A stretch of 64,000 nucleotides of DNA from Serpula lacrymans var. lacrymans S7.9. Lineage: Eukaryota > Basidiomycota > Agaricomycetes > Boletales > Serpulaceae. The position numbers were made by a program, and so were the translations under genes. The stretch lies in the NCBI RefSeq assembly GCF_000218685.1, contig NW_006763294.1:2944144-3008143 (forward strand), read 5' to 3'. The notes under the pieces were generated by a model. The model saw only the letters and a program-made list of their open reading frames with translations. It was not told the DNA's origin and did not search any database. Below are positions 27,103-34,794 of this stretch, one piece after another. Every line of letters starts with the position of its first letter. The first letter of the stretch is position 1.

Positions 27103-27117
27103 TTACCCCCTTACTTG
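27103..27117 (-). other. Candidate polypurine tract
   Basis: On the sense strand AAGTAAGGGGGTAA lies directly before the 3' LTR, as expected for the plus-strand primer. It begins 10 bp beyond the end of the third ORF. Confidence 0.6.
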
Positions 27118-27126
27118 CTTCAAATT

Positions 27127-28509
27127 TCACCGAAATTTGGTACCCTCGCCATCCATGTTGTAGCTGTCGTCGTAGCTGACATCTCCATGTAATCCCTCCA
27201 TCAGAATCCTGTCTTCGTTTTCCCTACGAATAGGGCACCAATTGAAACTATGCCCTGGTGCGCGTCTATCGCAGTCGGGGCAGTAGTAAGCTTTGCAGTA
27301 ATATGTACGATGATCACTCCAACCGCAGTTTTGACAGTAAGGAGCGTTGTCGCGAACACCTTGGTGGTACTTTTGTCGGGTATTGGACGAGGTGTCGGAT
27401 TTGGGAGTGGGGGGATTGTCATCTCCCAGGTTGTACGTTCCCGCGTACAATTGGTCGATCATGTCGGCGTCATCTACGTTGATTGGATTGGAAGGGGAGC
27501 CGGTCTCAGGCCTGTGCGTTACACCAGGCGGACTGTCTTTCGGACTCTTCGACGTATGAGATTGCCGATTCGATGGAGTTCTGACGGCGGGGATCTGGAG
27601 TATCACTTCTTGTCGGCCTAGTCGGGCTCCTCGTCGTTTCGTCAGGCGACGGGTTTGGGCGTTTGGTACCGGTCGAGGCAGAGGTGACTGCGGTGGTAGT
27701 GGTTCTGGGTTCGACCCAGTGGAACGGGGACTGGAGGGGTTCGACCCTTGTGAGGTCGGGCTGGTTGGGACGGTGGGAATGTATTTTTCCGCTAACTGGG
27801 TGGGCGGAGGTTGTGGGGTAGCGGTGGGGTAGGTGAGCTCCGGGGTAACACTGATCTGATCTGGGTGTAATGGGGACCGGCGGGACAAACCGGGTGGAGG
27901 AGTACTCGTATAGCCGTCTCGCTCTATCCGCGTGCGCGCTTCGGTTAGCAAGATCTTCCCGCCTAATTCCAAATATGCCTTTGCCGCGTCCGTCTGCCCA
28001 CTCAAGGAGTTCATCCTCAAGCGTCGTTCCAAAGATTCCAAAACTAACTTTTCCATCCGGAGTGCCCGACAGATACTCGAGTCCTGATTGTTGTGCCGCG
28101 AATGCTCGTTTTCCAACGAATGTAGTGAGCCTATGGCTTTTAGGAGTTCGTCAGCCACGAGGTCTATGTTAAGGAAGGTATATAGGGAAGAAAGAGCGTG
28201 GTACGCATCGGGATAGCGTTTTTCTGTTTCACGAAATAGATAGACGTGGGCGTTTTTGGCTGACATTAATTCTATGGCGTCAGAGACGTCAGCCTGGTTG
28301 TGTCGTTGCCCTCGGGCAAAGGACACTCGTTTGTCGGCTAGCATGTTGGCTTCGCCGGGTACAGAGTAGGTGGTGATGGGGAAGCCGGTAGAGTGAGAAG
28401 TAGACATGTTGTGTGTTTTGAGAGACAGAGGATTGGTGGTGGTGGGGGTGGTTGTCTCTTCAACGCAGTTTGTGATCTCTCTTATAGGCTTCCAGTATCT
28501 CCGCAGCAT
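27127..28509 (-). CDS. Gypsy accessory ORF3, zinc-knuckle protein in the env position
   Basis: A 460-codon open frame between the integrase ORF and the 3' LTR. The N-terminal 170 residues look helical (LSSLYTFLNIDLVADELLKA; RMEKLVLESLERRLRMN). The middle (about residues 200-340) is rich in Pro, Ser, Thr and Arg. Near the C-terminus, CQNCGWSDHRTYYC fits CX2CX4HX4C exactly, and CPDCDRRAPGHSFNWC follows as a CX2CX6HX4C variant. There is no signal peptide or membrane helix, so it is not an envelope protein. The zinc knuckles suggest nucleic-acid binding, like a second Gag or nucleocapsid protein. It is intact over 1.38 kb, while the neighbouring pol is deleted. I do not recognise its family and most Ty3-type elements lack such an ORF. 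Confidence 0.75.
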   Translation of the reverse strand: MLRRYWKPIREITNCVEETTTPTTTNPLSLKTHNMSTSHSTGFPITTYSVPGEANMLADKRVSFARGQRHNQADVSDAIELMSAKNAHVYLFRETEKRYPDAYHALSSLYTFLNIDLVADELLKAIGSLHSLENEHSRHNNQDSSICRALRMEKLVLESLERRLRMNSLSGQTDAAKAYLELGGKILLTEARTRIERDGYTSTPPPGLSRRSPLHPDQISVTPELTYPTATPQPPPTQLAEKYIPTVPTSPTSQGSNPSSPRSTGSNPEPLPPQSPLPRPVPNAQTRRLTKRRGARLGRQEVILQIPAVRTPSNRQSHTSKSPKDSPPGVTHRPETGSPSNPINVDDADMIDQLYAGTYNLGDDNPPTPKSDTSSNTRQKYHQGVRDNAPYCQNCGWSDHRTYYCKAYYCPDCDRRAPGHSFNWCPIRRENEDRILMEGLHGDVSYDDSYNMDGEGTKFR

Positions 28510-28561
28510 TGGTCAGGTGTTCTTCTGGTTCCCATGAGTTTTCAGAATGAGGGTAATGGCA

Positions 28562-30340
28562 CTATTTGATCAGGTAACGGCGTCCGCGTTTCCAGGGTTT
28601 GTGTCTAAGAATACTTTCTACTTCGTATTCTTCTTCTTCGTTGATAAGGTCAGGTGGTGGTTGGATAAAGTTCGGTCTGTGAGTGTCGGTTTCGGTATAC
28701 GGGGTTAAGAGGGATGCGTGGAAAACGTTGTGTATCCTCCAATGGGGAGGTAACGATAATCGGTAGTTTACCGGAGAGATCTTTTCTTGGATGCGGAAAG
28801 GTCCGATGCGTTTCATGTTGAACTTCTTGTGTTCGGTGGCTTTTTCCCGCAGGTTGGTGTTTTCTAACCACACCTTTTGTCCTTCTGAGAATCTGGTGAA
28901 CTTTCCGTTCGTTCGTTTCATCATCTTGCTTCTCGTTAGTTCGTGTGCTTTTAGAGCGTTCTCTCTTGCCCTAAGTAGTTCGGATAATCGTTTTTCTACT
29001 GACGGGATGTTTGTGGATCGGTGTTTAGTCGGGATTCCTCGGGGTTCGTATCCCATGAGGAGGTAGAATGGCGATTGGTTATTCGTGGAGTGTGGCCGTT
29101 GGTTGTGGCAGAATTCGGCCGTCGTAAGGTATTTTGCCCAACTGTGTGGTTGATTCTGGCAAAAGATGCGGAGGTAGATCTCTAGTTCTTGATTGGATCG
29201 TTCTGTTTGTCCGTCAGTCTGTGGATGGTATGCCGTGGAGAGTGCAGTTTCGATGTTTAGGAGTTTGTGGAGTTCTTTTGATACTTCAGAGGCGAATTGT
29301 GGGCCTGTGTTGGATATGATTTTGTCGTGTAGTCCAAACCGTTTGAAGACAGAGTCATGGAAGATTTGTGCAGTTTTGAGTGCGTCGATGGTTTTGTGGC
29401 AAGGTGAGAGGATTACCCCCTTACTAAGTCCTTGGTCTACCACGACCATTATACTGTCATACCCTATAGACTCGGGTAAGTCTGTAATGAAATCCACCGA
29501 GAGATACTTCATCGGTTCACTGGTCTTCGGTGTTTGATTCGGGATCAACGGTACCGTGGTCGGATGCGTGTTTACTTTGGCTTGCTGGCAAGTTGCGCAT
29601 CCTTTCACGTATACAAATTCCGGTTTCATGTTGATTACATGATCATATTCCCGTCGCTTGGGGAGTCTTTTCGATTTCTTCTTGTCAAAGACGTCTGAAT
29701 AGCCCTTATATTCATCTGGGAGGATATGTTTTTCTTTTCTTTCTCCGTGTATTTGCGCGTGTTCCATTGCCGAGTTGACTTTTAACCGGATCGTGGTTCG
29801 AGGATAGGGTGTGCGGTCGGATACGTATCTGTGAATGGTTTCGTACTCGTCCTCGTCTACTGTGGTTGTCCTGATTTTTGTTTCCGTGGTAGTTTGGTTT
29901 GTCCTGATTGAGTGTTTGTCTGAGTACGGTAATTCTTTGTCTTTCCAGTTAATGACCGGGTTGACTTTTTGCAACCAGGGGAAGCCTAGCAATACGTCTT
30001 CTCTGTCCAGTCCAGTTAATAGAAACTTCGTAAACCTGTTTTGTCCTCCTGCGTCTATTCTCTGATAGGTGCAATGCGTAATTTTTCCGTTTTTGTTCGT
30101 GGTTCCATCAACGTTTTTACATGTTATAGGGATCGGGAGTTTTCGGAGGGGGAGTCGGTTTTTAATGGCGAATTTTGTGTCCATGAAGTCGTCCGTAGCT
30201 CCTGAATCTATCAGGGCTTTGGTTCCGATGGTTTTCTGTTTTAACGAGCAATCAATTCGTAAAGAGTTGGCATTGATCGTTGCTATTGTTACAGTTGCCA
30301 TTTTCGACGGTACTAACATCGGGGTAGTCCGTCGTTTCAA
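28562..30340 (-). CDS. pol: Gypsy Pol, protease-integrase with reverse transcriptase deleted
   Basis: A 592-codon frame that opens directly after gag. Residues near 40-50 carry the aspartic protease motif ALIDSGATDDFMD, followed by FLLTGLDREDVLLGFPWLQK. The lead-in to reverse transcriptase, RREYDHVINMKPEF, is present, but the next residues are VYVKGCATCQQAK, the CC half of the integrase zinc domain. Reverse transcriptase, RNase H and the HH half are therefore missing, with the frame kept; the junction lies near 29612-29620. Integrase continues with VDFITDLPES, STAYHPQTDGQTERSNQELE and a C-terminal chromo-like region ending KPWKRGRRYLIK. At the usual second catalytic Asp the sequence is IISNTGPQF, with Asn instead of Asp. 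The first codon is TTG; expression is likely by frameshift from gag. Confidence 0.88.
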   Translation of the reverse strand: MKRRTTPMLVPSKMATVTIATINANSLRIDCSLKQKTIGTKALIDSGATDDFMDTKFAIKNRLPLRKLPIPITCKNVDGTTNKNGKITHCTYQRIDAGGQNRFTKFLLTGLDREDVLLGFPWLQKVNPVINWKDKELPYSDKHSIRTNQTTTETKIRTTTVDEDEYETIHRYVSDRTPYPRTTIRLKVNSAMEHAQIHGERKEKHILPDEYKGYSDVFDKKKSKRLPKRREYDHVINMKPEFVYVKGCATCQQAKVNTHPTTVPLIPNQTPKTSEPMKYLSVDFITDLPESIGYDSIMVVVDQGLSKGVILSPCHKTIDALKTAQIFHDSVFKRFGLHDKIISNTGPQFASEVSKELHKLLNIETALSTAYHPQTDGQTERSNQELEIYLRIFCQNQPHSWAKYLTTAEFCHNQRPHSTNNQSPFYLLMGYEPRGIPTKHRSTNIPSVEKRLSELLRARENALKAHELTRSKMMKRTNGKFTRFSEGQKVWLENTNLREKATEHKKFNMKRIGPFRIQEKISPVNYRLSLPPHWRIHNVFHASLLTPYTETDTHRPNFIQPPPDLINEEEEYEVESILRHKPWKRGRRYLIK

Positions 30341-31224
30341 AAACCCTCGTCTTCTAATTCTTTCATCGCCTCAGCTCTTTGGTCTTCTCCCAACTCCTTC
30401 CACATCCTCATGATGTTTTGGACCTTGTCTTCTTCTACCACTGTCTTGACGTCATCTTCAGTTTCGGTTTGACGTACCTTTCTTTTGGGAGTCTTTCCTT
30501 TGTTCCTGCAATTCCTCCCGATGTGTCCTTTTTCGTTGCATATGAAGCACCTTCCTTCCTTCCTCCTGGTTTCTTCTTCGTCTTTGGTCAGCCTTTTCAC
30601 GCTGGTGGATGGTCCACTTTTGCGATTTTTGTCGTACTGTCTTTCTTTGTTTCTGGTCCCCCACGTTCCTTCCGAGATGGCGTTTGCACTGATCCAGTTG
30701 GCATCTAGGTTGGCCACCGTGTTCATCCAGTCTTCAATGGTGACCAGTTCCTTTCCGGTGAGTGCTCCGCGGAGGAGGGGGGGTCGGATTGCTTTTTGAT
30801 AAACCATGATCATGGCTTTGTTGTTGATGCCGCTTTTCCCGGCATCTAGCATAAACCTCGAGTTGAATGCCACTGCATTTTCTCCTGGTTCCATCCTCAT
30901 TTTCATCAAGGCGGCCGAAGCCGTTCCTTTGACATTTGCTGTTCTGAAACTGGCTGTGAATGTTTTCATAAATTCTGCCCATGTGGGGTAGGCGTTCTTG
31001 TCTTTGTATTCGGTCATCTTGGCTTCACTCCATGAGGCGGCGGTTCCGTCCTTCATGTAGCTGAGAGCTACGTACACCTTTTTCTTGTCCGAGGTATAAA
31101 TGGTGTCGTTGATGTCAAAGTGTAAGTCAGTGGACGATATCCATCTTTGGGCCTTGTCTGGAGTCCCATCAAAGTCGTCGATTTTCCCAATCATAGTGGG
31201 TTTGGGTGTCGTAGCGTTTGACAT
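30337..31224 (-). CDS. gag: Gypsy Gag
   Basis: Structural protein, 295 codons from the ATG at 31224. It contains a retrotransposon gag core (VALSYMKDGTAASWSEAK; TWAEFMKTFTASFR; MRMEPGENAVAFNSRFM) and a zinc knuckle CFICNEKGHIGRNC (CX2CX4HX4C) near residue 225, then an acidic tail. The frame is open without an ATG for about 138 more codons upstream (to about 31640), and the encoded sequence looks protein-like (FYEARTCWLQFYAESHP; NEDDFEEYAAEGE). The true N-terminus may therefore be earlier, through a non-AUG start or splicing. The stop TGA at 30339-30337 directly follows the heptamer GGGTTTT. No internal break is present. Confidence 0.88.
   Translation of the reverse strand: MSNATTPKPTMIGKIDDFDGTPDKAQRWISSTDLHFDINDTIYTSDKKKVYVALSYMKDGTAASWSEAKMTEYKDKNAYPTWAEFMKTFTASFRTANVKGTASAALMKMRMEPGENAVAFNSRFMLDAGKSGINNKAMIMVYQKAIRPPLLRGALTGKELVTIEDWMNTVANLDANWISANAISEGTWGTRNKERQYDKNRKSGPSTSVKRLTKDEEETRRKEGRCFICNEKGHIGRNCRNKGKTPKRKVRQTETEDDVKTVVEEDKVQNIMRMWKELGEDQRAEAMKELEDEGF
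30340..30346 (-). promoter_or_regulatory. Candidate -1 ribosomal frameshift heptamer between gag and pol
   Basis: On the sense strand the last Gag codons are GAG GGT TTT TGA. G GGT TTT fits the X XXY YYZ slippery rule in the gag frame. A -1 slip reads GGG TTT TTG AAA, which is exactly the pol frame. It lies immediately before the stop codon. Confidence 0.6.
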
Positions 31225-31661
31225 GGTGTAGGTAGGTGGGGTAGGAGATGGGTTGGGTGCGGTGGGGAGTATCTGTGGTGTGGGAAGGTGTATTGGTTCA
31301 CCTTCTGCTGCGTATTCTTCGAAGTCGTCTTCGTTGTAGATGTTTTCTGTGGTTACTGGAGGATCGTGTTGTGTTCTGGGGATTAGTTGTGGATGACTTT
31401 CCGCGTAGAACTGTAGCCAACATGTTCTGGCTTCGTAGAATGCGTCTGCCTGTTCTCTGGTGTGGAGTCGGGTGATGTCTGGTTGAGGGAAGGGGGGTGG
31501 TGCTGCTATCCTTCCTTGTCTGGACGATGTCGGGGGTGTTGCTGTCTGTGTCTGTAAATCGTCTGAGCTTCTTCCTGCTCTCTGAGATCTGGTTCTTGGT
31601 CGTTGCGACGTATTGTCGGCTTTTTCTTCCCAAACCTAAATAGGTGGGACTTCTGGTATGG

Positions 31662-31672
31662 AATACGATTCT
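31662..31672 (-). other. Candidate self-primer binding site of the Gypsy element
   Basis: Two bases inside the 5' LTR, the sense strand reads AGAATCGTATT. Its exact 11-nt complement, AATACGATTCT, lies within the LTR at 31861-31851 (sense), about 34 nt after the start of a TATA box. This is the Tf1 arrangement, in which the 5' end of the mRNA primes reverse transcription. Confidence 0.65.
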
Positions 31673-31674
31673 TT

Positions 31675-32090
31675 TGTTACGCACAAAGTGCTTAACAAAG
31701 TCTGAGGGTTCGTCGGGTTTGTTCAAAGAGACTTATCCGAAGACAAGTTCGAGGATGTAATTCTGAATAGAGGGATTCCAATGGTTGTTGGTCTTCTTCC
31801 GTATGGAAGTCTGATCTTGGAAGTTCTAGCTTTGTAAGCGTGAACTGCGTAGAATCGTATTGGAGAATACTACTACTGTTACAAGCGTATTTATAGAGAA
31901 GTAAGTCGGCGATAGGAGTTACGTCCTATCTAGGGTAGGTCTGTCCGTTGAGGACTGAGTACTATACAAGGTAATAGAAATGCGAGAGGAGCGGAAGTGT
32001 ATGTGAGGGATGTGAGTCATCGGTCCGATGGTATAACCGATGAGTAAAGAGAAATGAGTAGTCCGTAATATAGATAGACAAATCGTAACA
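31675..32090 (-). repeat. Gypsy 5' LTR (416 bp)
   Basis: Partner of 26687-27102. On the sense strand it carries CTATAAATACGC (TATA at 31895-31889) and a predicted transcript start near 31861. Target duplication ctttg follows at 32091-32095. Confidence 0.95.
31889..31895 (-). promoter_or_regulatory. TATA box of the Gypsy LTR promoter
   Basis: TATAAAT on the sense strand, 34 nt upstream of the AATACGATTCT segment that is complementary to the primer site. This spacing fits RNA polymerase II initiation at or near that segment. Confidence 0.55.
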
Positions 32091-32960
32091 CTTTGCCTCC
32101 TAGAACAGTGGGTGCTCTGGTTGTTCATGGGGTGGTATATATGAGGATCCTTCAAAGTAAAACCCAGTGGTGTATGAGTGTGGGTTTTGAGGAGGAGGGA
32201 TAGTTGAACTTATAGAAAGATAGGGGGTTTGTGACGAGTATAGACGAGCACTACCTTGCTAATCGTAGCACAAGGTAGGTTTGAGAACGACAATATGATA
32301 AGGTTCCCAGTGATAGCAGGCTCCTGACGCACAAACTGTAGTGCTCAGAAGGACTCTAATCGAAGGGGATGACAATCACTTTCAAAAAGTGACGAGTGAC
32401 GATGACAGCAGTTAACAGTGGTAGAAGTGGGAAGTGTTGTGACCACACTGGATCACAAGTAGTAGAGTAGTGAACTTGAGAGTAGAGAAGAAGTCTGGAT
32501 TGGATTTCTTGTTCCTTCTTTTACAAGGTAAAATACAGGGGTTTATATAGTAAAAGAAAAGTAGGCTATGCACAGTATAGCTGTGCAAAAAGAATGAGAA
32601 AGAATATGAAGGAAGGAATGTACGCTGATGAATCCTGCGTAGGTAGTACAGGATAAGATTGTCAAAAAAAGGAAAAGAAAGGGATAGAAGAATAAATGCT
32701 GTGAGTAATGTCACAGGTTTGTACAGCCATAAAGTAAAGTCCAATAGCAAAAAGAGAGCAGGAAAATCATGATGTCATGGGAAGATGCAGTAAAAAAAGG
32801 GCAAGGCAAAACACTATCAGTATCAACACAGTTCCTTTATTATCAGTCAGACATTCTAAAAAAATATGTGTCCATAAAAATGATTCAAAAATCAAAAATA
32901 ATCGCACTGTAAATGAATGTTCTGCTGAAGAAAAAGAAACTGGAGCCACCGGTCCACCAC

Positions 32961-33698
32961 CTAGTCCAAATCCGACAGTTCCATGGCCTTACCAATGGAC
33001 TGGTTGTGTTGGACCACCTGATCAAATGAGGGAGGGAGAGGAGTAGTTCCAATTTGGAACAAGTGAGTCCCAGGCAGCGTGTGGTAGGTGTAGCTGTAGC
33101 AAAGACGATGGACAAAAGATAAGTGTACCCAAGTGAATGGGACAGCAATGAACATGGGCGACGCAAGGGGATGAACCTTCTCCAGCTCAAAAACTACCCA
33201 CCCATGCTCCAACCAGGCAAGACGAGCGACCGATGTTTTGATAGTATATGATGGTAGATCGACGTCATGAAGATGGACCTGTTGCCCTATTTGAACCGGC
33301 CGCCGGGGCTTTGCTGATATCAGCAGTGGCACGTGGTAGTCAACGGATCGGCGACGGAAGCGGATAGGAAGTGGTGACATCAGAAATGGTGGGGGTGCAA
33401 ATAAAATGAGGAGGAGGAGGGTGGAGGTGACGGAAAAGTGGATTAGAATGGGGATCCAGAAACGACTGTCAGGTGAGAATAAAAAGGAGAGGAAGGGGCC
33501 CATGGTGGGGCTAGGCAAAGGAAGGGGAGTAAGGGAAACGACAAAAGCGAGGGCGCAATGCAATGTGTAGCCAGTGGCGACGCGAAAATTTGCCGAAATG
33601 CCGAGACGCGGAAAGTACCGAATGGAAAAGCAAAGGTGAGCGTGACTGGATTGCCTAATAGAGGTGGTGCTGATCAGCCACAAGTTCAAAACAGGCAA
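32961..33698 (-). CDS. 245-codon ORF within R element copy A
   Basis: Unrecognised protein encoded upstream of the TATA box in the R element (the U3-like part). It has a Pro/Leu-rich N-terminal half with a likely membrane helix near residues 85-105 (ILIHFSVTSTLLLLILFAPP) and an Arg-rich patch IRFRRRSVDYHVPLL. A hydrophilic to mixed C-terminal half includes QVHLHDVDLPSYTIKTSVAR and WVVFELEKVHPLASPMF. The same 245 codons are open in copy B (55538-56275), with about 12 amino-acid differences among roughly 20 or more base changes, so selection is not obvious. It could be a real LTR-encoded protein or a conserved open stretch of noncoding LTR. Confidence 0.45.
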   Translation of the reverse strand: MPVLNLWLISTTSIRQSSHAHLCFSIRYFPRLGISANFRVATGYTLHCALAFVVSLTPLPLPSPTMGPFLSFLFSPDSRFWIPILIHFSVTSTLLLLILFAPPPFLMSPLPIRFRRRSVDYHVPLLISAKPRRPVQIGQQVHLHDVDLPSYTIKTSVARLAWLEHGWVVFELEKVHPLASPMFIAVPFTWVHLSFVHRLCYSYTYHTLPGTHLFQIGTTPLPPSFDQVVQHNQSIGKAMELSDLD

Positions 33699-33830
33699 TA
33701 TTAATTACTATTCCACGTGGCACTGTGCCTGTGTGGCGCAAAGGCGAGTCTTTTTGAATATTCGCTTTGTTATTGACACCTGTCCATGCTACCAATCAAC
33801 TTTGGTGCATGACATCGGTAACTTCCTCGC

Positions 33831-34063
33831 CGTTCTGTTCTCTGACTGCGTGAATTTGCGGTTCAATGTGGGATGTCATTGGACATCGGCTTCATCTCGT
33901 CTGACGCCGTTCTGTTCCCTAACTGCGTGAGTTTGCGGTTTGATGTAGGATGTCATTGGACGTCGGCTTCATCTTGCCTGACGTCGTTCTGTTCGCTGAC
34001 CACGTGAGTTTGCGGTTCGGTGTGGGATGTCATTGAATGTCGGTTTTCATCTCGTCTGACGTC
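33831..34063. repeat. Tandem repeat, 3 units of about 77 bp
   Basis: Units begin with cgttctgttc at 33831, 33908 and 33985, and each contains a tttgcggtt block, atgtcattgga/atgtcattgaa and a catct-tg-ctgacg end. The array begins 13 bp after the R element's target duplication and lies upstream of the urea transporter gene. Confidence 0.85.
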
Positions 34064-34232
34064 CCGACTTAAGGAAAGGAAAATTGGCACAGACGTGCAG
34101 TAATTCGCCAGACTTTTCCCAGTCCGCAATTTCCCGATCCAGAAACCCCGCACTTGTCTGAGTCTAATGAAAAGTTGAACTTCATGATGAACGCATAGGG
34201 CCGCCTACTATCAGTACTGCCTACAACGTTTG

Positions 34233-34724
34233 CTTATCATCTTAGCTTGTACCTTTTAGTCTTGAATCACGTCGTGCATTCAGTAATTTCTTACTATTCT
34301 TGTCCTCAGTTCCAGAGGGATTTCGAAAACATCCTCATTGTCCATCTAGAACTTGAAGAGTCCCCACTATGCATAATGCATATAGTGTGGATAGGTGTGC
34401 AGTCTGCTTCGGTCACATCTATTTACGTTTTTTTTTTGTCAGAAAGGACTCATAGAACAAGCTTTCAGAATAAGGCGTAGCTAGAGTGCCTAACTTTTCA
34501 TTAATAGCGTATCACCTGGCGTTAACGTCCTGGAAATTTGAAAAAAAAACCCCTTAGATAACCTATTGGTACTTATCTTTCTCAGTTATCAAGACCTGTG
34601 ACCTTCTCACTTATTCCGTGACTAAAGATATCTTCGTATGTTTTTAAGCAAAACATCCGCTTGTAGTAACATATCCACAAGAATATCTGTGTTATCTTTG
34701 CGGAACCGCAAGTTGTGCCTTATC
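34233..34724. promoter_or_regulatory. Candidate GATA-factor sites upstream of the urea transporter
   Basis: CTTATC (reverse of GATAAG) occurs at 34233-34238, 34572-34577 and 34719-34724. Fungal urea transporters are commonly controlled by nitrogen-responsive GATA factors. Six-base sites are common by chance, so this is suggestive only. Confidence 0.35.
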
Positions 34725-34794
34725 AAGCGTCATTATGAGTACGTCTGTATCAAGTCGGTACCACCAACCTTGCGACTAGCTCATAATCGTTTTA

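Larger units (their letters stand above)
26687..32090 (-). mobile_element. Gypsy (Ty3-type) LTR retrotransposon, non-autonomous, near-intact
   Basis: Complete element on the minus strand with two 416-bp LTRs (TGTTAC..GTAACA) differing at about four positions, and a 5-bp target duplication ctttg (26682-26686 and 32091-32095). Order in the sense direction: 5' LTR 32090-31675, primer site 31672-31662, gag, a protease-integrase ORF, a third ORF, a polypurine tract near 27117-27103 and the 3' LTR 27102-26687. Reverse transcriptase and RNase H are absent through an internal in-frame deletion. The element sits inside R copy A. The copy of R at 54580 shows the uninterrupted target (tatgggctttgcctcc near 54664), confirming the insertion site. 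About 99% LTR identity suggests a fairly recent insertion. It must have been mobilised in trans if the deletion came first. Confidence 0.93.
26593..33814 (-). mobile_element. R element copy A: long solo LTR-like element, split by a Gypsy insertion
   Basis: The ends are TGTCGATG at 26593 and ATGACA at 33814, with a 4-bp target duplication tcgg on both sides (26589-26592 and 33815-33818). After removing the Gypsy element (26687-32090) and its 5-bp duplication, about 1813 bp remain. Copy B (54580-56391) has the same ends and 1812 bp. Read on the minus strand, it starts TGTCATGCACC, carries a 245-codon ORF (33698 to 32961), then a TATA box, ctatataaacccc, near 32550, and ends near 26593. This layout resembles a long U3 with an ORF, followed by R and U5. 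No internal retroelement domains of its own are seen, hence solo LTR. The target duplications and TG..CA ends are seen directly; the LTR interpretation is inferred. Confidence 0.7.

Noticed and set aside
27127..28509. Envelope protein reading of Gypsy ORF3
   Set aside because: No signal peptide, membrane helix or glycoprotein pattern; CCHC knuckles point to nucleic-acid binding.
31298..31726. 142-codon frame across the Gypsy 5' LTR end
   Set aside because: It is a shadow of the open Gag-frame extension and is basic and low complexity; the Gag frame is the more protein-like.
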